NCBI GenBank assembly: GCA_034440575.1
Contig: JAOTOL010001015.1
Span: forward strand, 124,001 to 188,000
Source: Imbricaverruca yamaguchii
Lineage: Eukaryota > Arthropoda > Thecostraca > Neoverrucidae
Length of the DNA stretch: 64,000 nucleotides
Direction: 5' to 3'
Part shown: positions 50,250-60,849 of the stretch, piece after piece
How the letters are laid out: every line of letters starts with the position of its first letter
Position numbering within the stretch: position 1 is the stretch's first letter
Notes under the pieces: model-generated
Databases searched by the model: none
What the model was told of the DNA's origin: nothing
The model's input: the letters and a program-made list of their open reading frames with translations, nothing else
Made by a program: the position numbers and the translations under genes

Positions 50250-52396
50250 CATCTACCCACAGCACCGGAATTCAATGTTGAAACCTCTCCTCCGACTCCG
50301 CGGACGTCACAGTGCACGACATTTATATACTCTAGTGTAATAGGCCACAGGGCCAACGCTACATTTTCTTAGAGCACGGGTCACGGCCCCGACACCCGTA
50401 GTCAGCGGCACGGGAATTGTCTCACAGTTGGAGGGGCGAGCAACAAGTTATTTTGAAGTAGATTATTATGATGCGGTACCCACAGGACAATATTATCTCA
50501 TCCGAAATTAGGGTGGGGGACGACACCACCCCACTTCCGGTTCCCGCACCCTTGTCCGGTGTCTCGATACATGCCGTAATCTATTTGCACACACGCGGTT
50601 ACCACCGAAGCGAAGTCAAAGCCCGACTGAGTCTACGAAACGCTTTTGAAATATCAAGAGCTGTTTGTTAGTCGCATGGTTTCGAGTCCTGCTTCATTCA
50701 CTTAGACCTGGATCTGCGCTTAGAATTTTGATTTGCTGCCAGCTATTATCACACGACACGCTCTGAAGGACTGGCAAGAAGTGCTCAAAGAGACTGTGGC
50801 GCCACTGCACGCCCACACCGCTCGCCGTACATGTCGCGGTTCAGTCCACCACCCGCCAGCCCAGTTGTCGGTAAAGCGCTGGGAATACCGTTCATGTTAG
50901 TGTCGTCCGACATTTGCTGCAAGGTAAGAACGGTCCGTCCTACACAGCTCCGATACAACTGGATGCTTCCAACGCCATGTTACTGACACATTTTATCGGC
51001 ACGGTGGCTACCCTTCCAGCACAGTTATCTTCAGTTATCCGACACTACTGCTACTCTGCCGACATAATTATCATCTGTAATGAACTGATTTTGTCTGACC
51101 TCAATACTGTTAAGCAAGACTGTGTACACTGATGTTGAAGGATGTTGAAAGCATTGCTTCATCTATAGAGGCTGCCAGTACCAATTATACACTGTCATCG
51201 ACAAACAACTGCGAAATTGCTATTTTAGCTCTCAGCCATCACAGTCGGTCTGAGATATGCATGCTATCCAACTCGGATTACTTGTACCGAACTCAGGCAC
51301 TCTCTCGCATTTGCCACATGAAACTCAACTAGATAAACGTGTGGTCCGCTTCATACATGCTGTGACATACCATGTCTGCCTACTTCCACAGCGTACCATC
51401 TCGAGCTGAAACAGCTAATCAGTAGACCAGGTCCGGCTCTAATCACGAGCTGGATGGATCTGGGCCTAAGGACGTTCTGAGTTCCTCTTCAGAAGCAGAG
51501 CGTTGTCTTGGCGATTTTTCTGGTTAGCCAGGTGCCGGCGCTGATGGATCGACCAAGATTGCATTTGGCGCGATTAGATGCGATTGGTAGACGTATGCAA
51601 AATTGGCCACTGGTGTCGCCAGGGTCATCTTCAGGTCTTCGGTGTCGCATTTATTCGACACTAAGTTAACGCCACAGGTCCCTCTACGACCAGCGAAAAA
51701 AAAACAGCCTGACGGAGCACATCGCGCACTTTTGAATCTTACAAGGAGCCACACATGAGTCTTTGCCGTTATACATCATGTTCTACATCATCGTCTGTCG
51801 CCACTGATTCCATTCCGCTTAAAGAGCACGGTGGTCACGAGAGCGGGAGAGTGCCAGATCGGAATGCAAGTGGTGACCAACGTTTCAAAGTGATAACCCA
51901 GCTAATCGGGATAATTGAGACGCTTGATTGATAGTGTGTCAATGTGGTATACATGAAAGGCTAGGAGAGTACAGAAGCCTCGCAAACATCATGTCAGAGG
52001 TTTGTGACCACAATATGGACTACGATGAAGCAGAATACGCAATTTAATGACAATTCAAGGGCGTACACATTGAATAAAACATGCCACCGAAAGCGCATTC
52101 AGTATTCTAGAAGGATATCTGGACGTTCAAATACCACAGTTGAACATAGTTACGGAGTAATGACCGATACAATGACTATGGGCAATTTCCACTCCACGGA
52201 ACATCGAGCGCATTGTAGAGGCGTTCTGCACACAAAGCGACAACCACGGTGCTACAAACAGAGGGGGAGGGGGCAGTCACTTCCAGCCTGGTAACAGGGG
52301 GCGAACATATATTCTCTCCATACATTTCTGGAGATCCTAAGCATTAAAGGAAGCCACGATCACGGCGTCCGGAGGCCACGATCTGGATCAGGAGTC
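50250..52396. other. No gene recognised
   Basis: Mixed composition. Two adjoining plus-strand frames at 50914-51332 have protein-like composition (HYCYSADIIIICNELIL) but no motif or splice support. Confidence 0.3.
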
Positions 52397-52470
52397 GATT
52401 AGTCAGTTAGTTAGTTGGCTATTTGGGGTTTTCAGGGTACATCGACTGCAGTGATCATGCGGGGCCCGTA
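52397..52470 (+). repeat. SINE tail module, copy 4
   Basis: GTCAGTTAGTTAGTTGGCTA, TTTGGGGTTTTCAGGGTACA, TCGACTGCAGTGATCATGCG and GGGCCC. Same module as at 28278. Confidence 0.5.
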
Positions 52471-54620
52471 ACATCGTTAGACATAACGAAATATACAAGC
52501 GGAAGTTAGTCGAGTCAACGTAGTATGGGGCACGTCCTCGAATATCATGTGTTCAAATCGTACAATAAAACCATCCTACCACAAAGGACGACGAGTCGGG
52601 AGACACCGGATCAAGAGACATTCGTGGTGACAAAAGGCTTCTAGAGACAGTCAGCGGAATGTGCCTGGCCATGAGGCGCACGCCTCCAGAAACAAACAGG
52701 ACTAACAACAGAAACTCCAACATGTTGCCCGGGGGTCCCAGGCAAATAAGCTGGTTATTAGTTTACGACTCATCGACTGCTTATATTTTAGAGTCAAATC
52801 ATTCGCAGAGCCACAGTGCCCGATACTCGTTCAGCGTACAGAGGGAAGATACTACGGACGACAAAAAAGAGACTGAAACACCCGAATGAATTTTATATTC
52901 CGGGTTCGAAAGAAAATAGAAGCTACCTACTCAACCGTGCTAGCATGGCCCATCTCTTCAGCATCGCATACTCGAATGCCGATACTGAATCCACCGCCAA
53001 GTGCACCTGTTCCTAGCATAATCCCTCACTTACAAGCATGGTCTGAGACATACTAGCTTTCATTGTGTCACATTTGCACAATTGCTATCCCCATACTGCA
53101 CAACTTAGAATAAAAAGTCAGATTATTTCACATAACTAATTTATCAGCCTTCTTCTAGGCAAACCACCGACACCATCGTGTTGCAACGGTCAGTCTTACT
53201 ATTACCTAGAATAGCAAATGCATCACCACCCGCAATTGTGAGAAAATGCATGCTTGCTGTAAATAAGATACTGTGAAGAAAAAAACGATGAAGGAAGACT
53301 GCCTAGACACCATCGAGAAGCGCGACGTCGGAAAGTGTTTTGAGAAAGGATGTCAGTTCAGTATTCAGGAAATTGTATGTTCCACCAATTTTCACGGCAG
53401 CCCCCAGTCCTGTGGCGGCCTGCCAGCCTCAGGCCACCCGGACCCCGTCCAAGTGTTAAAATAATGGCTATTCACTAGATGTGAAATGTCCAAACGAGTG
53501 CAGTAGGATGTAGACATCTACCATAGAAGCATGCCGCATAAAATATCGTTTCAGTCCTTCAAGCTTCATTTGAGCCAATGGTGTACTCACCGATGCATGT
53601 TTTTGGTTCAAATTCAGATACACCTAATATATGGAAACATACGTTAACGATAACGATTGCAATGCCATATTCTCAGCAGATCGCATTGCTTACCACACAT
53701 AGATAATCTCTGTATCTGGAATTGTGTCACTGGATTCTTGTGTAATCAATTCGTAATGGTGAGCATAAACATGCTACTTATACGCAAAATACTCTCAGGA
53801 ACCAGTCATAGAGACTTCATTAGCACATCAACGAGCACGATGTCGATACGTCCTTGGAAAGGATGTCTATTCAGTGCTCAGTTTGTCCGTCTGTCTGTCG
53901 TCTTTTGTTCTTTTGTGGATTGCCATCGTGCGTGGATTCGACTATGGGTCGCACGTGCTTGAAATTTTCACAGCCGACAGACAATCGATGTATGATGTGT
54001 TGTGCCAAGTTTCATTGTCGTGGGGTGTATGCTTGGTACGTGACACGTGCTCAAAGTTGGCACGACCCCCTTATTGGCTTAACATGTGATTCGTAAAATT
54101 CCCGACACCGATCGAGACCAACGCCTGTTGGCGCCTCGCACGGCTCACAACACAGGTAACGAAGTATGGCTGACATCGCGTGAAAGCCCCAAATGTTGGC
54201 TATCGACTGTACAAACTTTCGTCACGATCGGATCAACGAGCTGCGCGTGAGCGTAACGAGGGTCCTATGAAGACGGGTCACCGGTCGCCATAGGAATAGC
54301 ATGTAAAACTGGGATTTTTTCTTACCAATTGTAGCACTCCCGATCGACCCTATTCAGAGCGCAATATCTCAACAATCAATGGACCGATCGACACCAAACC
54401 AACACCTTAGTGTTGCCACGCCCATTTCCAACATCGCCATAGCAACAGTTTCCGAGTCACGCTTCACGCGCACGTGAGGGGTGGGGGTGGAGGGAAGCGG
54501 AAGTGACGGTTTTCAGCGTTTTTTTAAATTGGGTTTGGTTCTCGGAAACGGCTCAACTTAGCGACATGCCGTTACTTTCGCCACCTGAGCGGATGTACCG
54601 GCGTATCAACACCGCAGCTC
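52471..54620. other. No gene recognised
   Basis: Unique-looking sequence. A TCGACACCAAACC/GGACCGATCG motif near 54380 and similar dispersed fragments hint at old repeats, but no copy was found to compare. Confidence 0.3.
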
Positions 54621-54960
54621 CAGTCAGGCCCTGTGTACACCGGTGCCAGATGCTGGTGTTGGCACCACAGCTCCACTGTCAGGCCATAGGTACACTGGTG
54701 CCAGATGCTGGTGTTGGCACCACAGCTCCACTGTCAGGCCATAGGTACACTGGTGTCAGGTGCTGGTGCCGGCACCACAGCTTCCACTGTCAGGCCCTGA
54801 GTACACTGGTTCAGGTGCTGGTGTCCACACCACAGTCCTACTATCGGGCCCTGGGTGCAATGGTGCCGGTGCCGACACCACAACTCCACTATCGGACCCG
54901 GGTATACTGGTGTCAGGTGCTGGAGCCGGCACCACAGCTCCACTGTTGGGCCCTGGGGGA
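54621..54960 (+). repeat. 55 bp tandem repeat, ~6 copies
   Basis: Units such as AGGCCATAGGTACACTGGTG, CCAGATGCTGGTGTTGGCAC, CACAGCTCCACTGTC start at 54626, 54681 and 54736. The last copies are more diverged and slightly shorter. Non-coding. Confidence 0.9.
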
Positions 54961-55160
54961 CAGTGGAGCTACCTCGACGAAACACGAGAGGGAGATATAT
55001 CATACCACGTCCAAGAACCTCTGGCTAAGTGTCTCTCGCGCTCGCCTTGCAACCAGAAGTACCAGGTCCAAATATCGCAGTCTCCTTGAAGCCTCGTTAG
55101 CCGCGATTCTATTGCACCAGCTAATTGCGACGTTGCTGGACCTAGCCGGTGGTGTCGTGA

Positions 55161-56868
55161 CTAGAGAGTGTACTGCTGCTGTATGTATTTGTCAGCGGCG
55201 TCAGGCCACGTACCCGGGTGGCTAGAGAGTGCACTGCTGCTGTATGTATTTGTCAGCGGCGTCAGGCCACGTACCCGGGTGGCTAGAGAGTGTAATGCTG
55301 CTGTGTGTATTTCTCAGCGGCGTCAGGCCATGTACCCGGGTGGCTAGAGAGTGTACTGCTGCTGTGTGTATTTGTCAGCGGCGTCAGGCCATGTACCCGG
55401 GTGGCTAGAGAATGTACTGCTGCTGTGGGTATTTGTCAGCGGCGTCAGGCCATGTACCCGGGTGGCTAGAGAGTGTACTGCTGCTGTGTGTATTTGTCAG
55501 CGGAGTCAGGCCATGTACCCGGGTGGCTAGAAAGTGTACTGCTGCTGTATGTATTTGTCAGCGGCGTCAGGCCACGTACCCGGGTGGCTAGAGAGTGTAC
55601 TGCTGCTGTATGTATTTGTCAGCGACGTCAGGCCATGTACCCGGGTGGCTAGAGAGTGTACTGCTGCTGTGTGTATTTGTCAGCGGCGTCAGGCCATGCA
55701 CCCGGGTGGCTAGAGAGTGTACTGCTGCTGTGTGTATTTGTCAGCGGCGTCAGGCCATGTACCCGGGTGGCTAGAGAGTGTACTGCTGCTGTGTGTATTT
55801 GTCAGCGGAGTCAGGCCACGTACCCGGGTGGCTAGAGAGTGCACTGCTGCTGTGTGTATTTGTCAGCGGCGTCAGGCCACGTACCCGGGTGGCTAGAGGG
55901 TGTACTGCTGCTGTGTGTATTTGTCAGCGGAGTCAGGCCACGTACCCGGGTGGCTAGAGAGTGTACTGCTGCTGTGTGTATTTGTCAGCGGAGTCAGGCC
56001 ATGTACCCGGGTGGCTAGAGAGTGTACTGCTGCTGTGTGTATTTGTCAGCGACGTCAGGCCACGTACCCGGGTGGCTAGAGAGTGTACTGCTGCTGTGTG
56101 TATTTGTCAGCGGCGTCAGGCCACGTACCCGGGTGGCTAGAGAGTGTACTGCTGCTGTGTGTATTTGTCAGCGGCGTCAGGCCATGTACCCGGGTGGCTA
56201 GAGAGTGTACTGCTGCTGTGTGTATTTGTCAGCGGAGTCAGGCCACGTACCCGGGTGGCTAGAGAGTGCACTGCTGCTGTGTGTATTTGTCAGCGGCGTC
56301 AGGCCACGTACCCGGGTGGCTAGAGAGTGTACTGCTGCTGTGTGTATTTGTCAGCGGAGTCAGGCCACGTACCCGGGTGGCTAGAGAGTGTACTGCTGCT
56401 GTGTGTATTTGTCAGCGGAGTCAGGCCATGTACCCGGGTGGCTAGAGAGTGTACTGCTGCTGTGTGTATTTGTCAGCGACGTCAGGCCACGTACCCGGGT
56501 GGCTAGAGAGTGTACTGCTGCTGTGTGTATTTGTCAGCGGCGTCAGGCCACGTACCCGGGTGGCTAGAGAGTGTACTGCTGCTGTATGTATTTGTCAGCG
56601 ACGTCAGGCCACGTACCCGGGTGGCTAGAGAGTGTACTGCTGCTGTGTGTATTTGTCAGCGGCGTCAGGCCACGTACCCGGGTGGCTAGAGAGTGTACTG
56701 CTGCTGTATGTATTTGTCAGCGGAGTCAGGCCACGTACCCGGGTGGCTAGAGAGTGTACTGCTGCTGTGTGTATTTGTCAGCGGAGTCAGGCCATGTACC
56801 CGGGTGGCTAGAGAGTGCACTGCTGCTGTGTGTATTTGTCAGCGGAGTCAGGCCACGTACCCGGGTGG
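55161..56868 (+). repeat. 61 bp satellite, 28 copies with higher-order duplication
   Basis: Twenty-eight units of CTAGAGAGTGTACTGCTGCT, GTGTGTATTTGTCAGCGGCG, TCAGGCCATGTACCCGGGTG and G, exactly 61 bp, about 95% identical. Three variable sites (CGGCG/CGGAG/CGACG, CCATG/CCACG, GTGTAC/GTGCAC) show that units 10-16 (55710-56136) and 17-23 (56137-56563) have the same variant order, so a 7-unit, 427 bp block was duplicated. Because 61 is not a multiple of 3, each strand opens in rotating frames without a gene. Confidence 0.95.
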
Positions 56869-56869
56869 C

Positions 56870-58482
56870 CGGTGTGAGTCGGAGCGGTATCGCTTCGAGA
56901 CTGGCCTCATTTGCACGTCCTGCTGCTCTTCGGCCCGCTTTCTGGCCCGCGGCATCGCCGCCTGAACCTGATCCCGCAGGCTCTGTTGACACAGCACAGT
57001 CAAGGTTAGCCAGCAACGCTGCACTGGAACCTCGCCGGAATATGACGACCAGGCATGACCTATGTCTACAAACCATGGAGACCTGAGCCCAGTTTGAGAT
57101 GGGTTTCACGAGAAAGTGAAAATATAGTACATTTGTCAGTGTGTGAAAAAGCTAACTAACTGCTATAGGGATATGAAGTTCTTTACAAACTTAAACAAAA
57201 ATAAATTTAAGGTAAAAAGTAGCATAGGGATAGTACACATTGGCTCGTGCAGTCACAGAACAGCACCCTGGGCAGGTTTACCGAGTATCGTGGGACATTC
57301 ACAGCTACCAGTTGGGAGGTCAAAATATATGTGACAGCGGGCAACAAATTTTACCATTAGTTAAGCTTAGAGGAGTCGAGCTCGGAATTATGGAGAATAC
57401 GTCGATGTAGGTCAGATATGTCGCTGTACGATATTACGGAAGATAGTTTTTTTTTCCAAGAATATCGATAACCAGAGTCGGTCACATCCCGAAATTTGAA
57501 ACAAGCCAATGCAGTGCATTTCTAATTTCTGTCAGAAAACCAGGAAACACCACGATGTCCAGGCTCCCTAAATGGAAAAGTACGATTGATATCATTCGAA
57601 TCTGAAAATCACGCTTTGGTGGAGTGCTGTCGTCCGGAAAACTATCTGTCAAATTTTGCACATGGAAGTGCACAAATGGGTCAGCAGACTTTCTTCAAGT
57701 GGATATTTTATTGGAAATATCCTCATTCAAGATTAAGTACTGGACATCCATCACAATTTCAAGATGGCAAATTGTAGCACCACATGACATTCACAGCCGA
57801 TGACATAAACGTCATACCACTACTTTAGTCAAATGTTGCATGATGAGAAGTCATTTTTGCTCTAACGAGTGTTGCAGTGATATTGAGAAGGATAAAGCTA
57901 AAATTTGCACTATAGATGTAAAATAGATGCCCAAGACGACTCAAGATGCTCTTCTGATAAACTATGGAGTGGTAGCTATAACCGTAAGATTATACTCACC
58001 AAGGTTTGAAAGGAATCAATGTATGAAAACGGGTCCAGCTCCTTTCCTGATGGTGACCTCACTTTAAATAGTTGAAAGTGCAAAGAAGTCTGCATCTGTG
58101 AAAAGCACACATAATTAAATGGCTAATATTATTAAAACATTAATAACAAGCAGTGCTAACTACCTATACATGTGGCATATCCCTGTTAGTTGCTTAGCAC
58201 TTAATCATACCCCAGAACACAATTATAATCTTGTTCTGTGGAGGAAAAAAGGCAGATACAGCGTGACAGAAATAAGGCTGGCAATAGTTCAACCATGTGT
58301 GATCGACAGAGAATGACTCTCTTCCAACCGAACCTCTGCCTATGGAGTTCGCTGCTGCACGGACATCGGAACTGGAAGCATCAGCAACAAACATGAATTT
58401 AAAAAAGCTAAAATCCAAAGATACCTTGCATGCCTGCACACCATGTGCCACTTGATGGTGACTTAACTATGCACTTTAACAC
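56870..58482. other. No gene recognised
   Basis: GC-rich edge (56.87-57.0 kb), then AT-rich unique-looking DNA. No supported exon. Confidence 0.35.
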
Positions 58483-58882
58483 GCGCCCTGGAGGGGGGGC
58501 GAAATCCGCCCACCCCTCCGGTTTTTCGTGGATAGCTCCAGATTTTACCGGCCGACATACGCCATTGTTTGTGTACCCGCCCAAAAATGACCGGCACGTT
58601 GCTTAAAGCACGGAAAAATGTAAACCGACCGAAACAATTTTGAGTTAGGGGTCGTTAAAGTACAAAAAATCCCAAAAATACATGTGGTTTGGCGCTAAGT
58701 CAAAACACTTTCTCAGCGCCAGACCACAAATATCGGCGCTGATGCGTTTCCCGTATATTGGCAAAAAGGGGGTGTTCTTGGCAACACTAGCGACTTGTTT
58801 GATGGGTATTGTTATGCTATATTGTTCCAAAGTCATGCCAAGTCACCGAGTTCAAGTCAGGTCAAGTTCATGACAGGCCAAC
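58483..58882 (-). repeat. Non-autonomous element family B, truncated copy 2
   Basis: The terminus GCGCCCTGGAGGG, CGAAATCCGCCCACCCCTCC, then the TTTGGCGCTAAGTCAAAACA..CAGCGCCAGACCAC block and ACTAGCGACTTGTTTGATGG match the right ~400 bp of the copy at 26183-27145 in reverse. It ends where the next copy starts. Confidence 0.6.
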
Positions 58883-59015
58883 ACACGTCCTGGTGGGGAG
58901 GGCGAAATCCTCCCACCCCTCCGATTTTTCGTACATAACTCCATGTGGTACCGGCCGATATGTGCCATTATTTTCTGTATTTAAATACATTTATTCAGAG
59001 TTGTTGCTGGGGTGG

Positions 59016-59079
59016 TGGTAGTGGATTGGAGTTTAGGAGCGCGTCGACATCAAGGGTCACTTTGCGCCCATAACTAAAC
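59016..59079 (+). repeat. SINE tail module flanked by 16 bp direct repeat, copy 5
   Basis: A 64 bp stretch with TTGGAGTTTAGGAGCGCGTC and GGTCACTTTGCGCCCATAAC is bounded by GTTGTTGCTGGGGTGG (59000-59015) and GTTGTTGCTGGGGCGG (59080-59095), 15 of 16 identical, as expected of a target-site duplication. Confidence 0.6.
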
Positions 59080-59095
59080 GTTGTTGCTGGGGCGG

Positions 59096-59390
59096 CTTAA
59101 AGAGCCAGGGTTATATTGCTAAGCAAAGCTTGTTGCGTGAACCCTGGCCCAATCACCCGATCAATGAATTCCAGTTCAACGGCAGAATTTAGACCGGAAG
59201 TTTAACGTGCCTTCAATGCACCGACACGGCCGTCCGGTAGCTAGTCCCCAGCCTTATCAGGCCAGCTGCCAACTGACACTCCCATCCAGGGGCTAAATAC
59301 GAGCGCGCGAAGCGACTCGAAACCTGCGTTGCCAGGACAGGGGAGACCAGTGCAGGCCAGCGCTCTAACCAATTGAGCTACCGAATAATT
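59096..59390 (-). repeat. tRNA-derived SINE, ~290 bp, copy 2
   Basis: On the minus strand CGGTAGCTCAATTGGTTAGA, GGTTTCGAGTCGC, a body with CGTGTCGGTGCATTGAAGGC and a 3' end GCTTAGCAATATAACCCTGG. Same family as 29935-30225, inserted in the family B element. Confidence 0.75.
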
Positions 59391-60849
59391 TTTTGCGTAG
59401 CTCCTTAGATATGACCGGCGCATTGCTTAAACCACAAAAAATGAAAATCGGCCCATAATTTTTTCAAGTTAAGGGTCGTTAAAGTAAAACAAAATCCGCA
59501 TCGCCAGACAACAAAAATCAGCGCTGATGAGCTTCCCGTATCCGCAAAAGGGAAGTGTTCTTGACAACACTAGCGACTTGTTTGATGCATATTGTTATGC
59601 TATATAATTTAAAAGTCATGTTAGGTCGCCGAGGTCGTCAGGTCAAGTTTATGACAGGCTAATGGAATCAAACTTGGTCAACTGGAATGTTGTCATAAAT
59701 ACAAATGACTGTCATGTGATTGATGTCACTTCGCATGTTACTCCCTGCACATTCGAAAATCTACTGTTGGTCATTGTGTGCATAAGCGTTTCCATACCTT
59801 GTTCGTGTATTTCACTTCTTTCTTTGCGAAACCGATTGTGCCGAGCCGCCCAACGGAGCAGTCAGGTGGGCAGCCCGGTTCCGGTAACTGGAGCAGTTAA
59901 TGACCTGATAAAGTGCTCCTATATAGGTGACGTGAGGTCAAATGGCGGATCTGACATTTGTATTCCATCATTAGTAATGTCCAAAACATCATTAATGCCA
60001 ATTTTGGAGCATTTAAACACCAGCACAGCGATCCATAACAATGACAAGCCAAGCCACGAAAAACGATACCATTTTGTTATTTTGGACTCATTTGACCTTG
60101 CAGGTACTGACCTAATGTCATGCAATTTGAACACAATAGAGTTCACCACCGTACCCACATACCCTGTAAATTTCGTTTATCTAGCCTTAATAGGAGCTGA
60201 GATCTTAGGGGCGGTGCTGAATCCGCGCCCTCCAGTGCGCGTAATTTTGAGAGGCCCTCCCGGGCGCATTTTAAACAAACAGCATGCTTAATGCATAAAA
60301 TACAGTAGTTACGTGTTCAACAGTATGCTCCTGAAATGCAGCTGAACTACTACTGTACAAATTTAAACATACAAATGGCATTGGTCCCATCTCCTGCCTT
60401 CACTCTTAGCAGTATCACACAGACACGTCGGCTCTGGTAGTGGTCGGAAGGGGAGGGGACAGATCCTGTGCTCGCATTAATGACATCATCATCACAGAAT
60501 TCCAATCGGCATAGTGCACAGATGTCGATGGTCCAGAACATGGATCGATTTTCCCAATGGAGCTCCGCAGACAGATGGCAGTTCATGAGAAATGGGGAAA
60601 AACACTTCACATTCAAGTTCATCATAAAATATATAAGGAATATGTGGCAATGAGCAGGAGCAGGAGAGCATCCCTAGCAAGTATTTTCTATCATGAGTCA
60701 TTCCATCTTTTTTCAGATAGAAGCAGTTCAAGTTCAAGTGCATATATATTTTGTCAGGGTTATGGAATCATCCCTTTGCAGAATAAACGTGAGCTGATGG
60801 TGAATGGCCACATCTTAAACAGTGAATATCTTTCTTACATGTGATATCC

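Larger units (their letters stand above)
58885..60268 (-). repeat. Non-autonomous element family B, copy 3, interrupted
   Basis: The left terminus ACGTCCTGGTGGGG (58885) and right terminus CCCGGGCGC (60268) are the family ends. The body is split at about 58985-59395 by a SINE and a small module, then resumes with GATATGACCGGCGCATTGCT. Frames within 59662-60291 are repeat artefacts shared with 26.3 kb. Confidence 0.65.

Noticed and set aside
49832..50372. Ser/Thr/His-rich frames of 149-177 residues
   Set aside because: Translation of the 43 bp array in rotating frames.
54503..55225. 240-residue plus-strand frame
   Set aside because: It spans the 55 bp and start of the 61 bp tandem arrays and its repeats follow the DNA period, not a protein repeat.
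59662..60291. 209-residue plus-strand frame with hydrophobic segments
   Set aside because: It lies in a family B repeat copy; the other copy at 26.3 kb is open in a different way, so it is not conserved as a protein.
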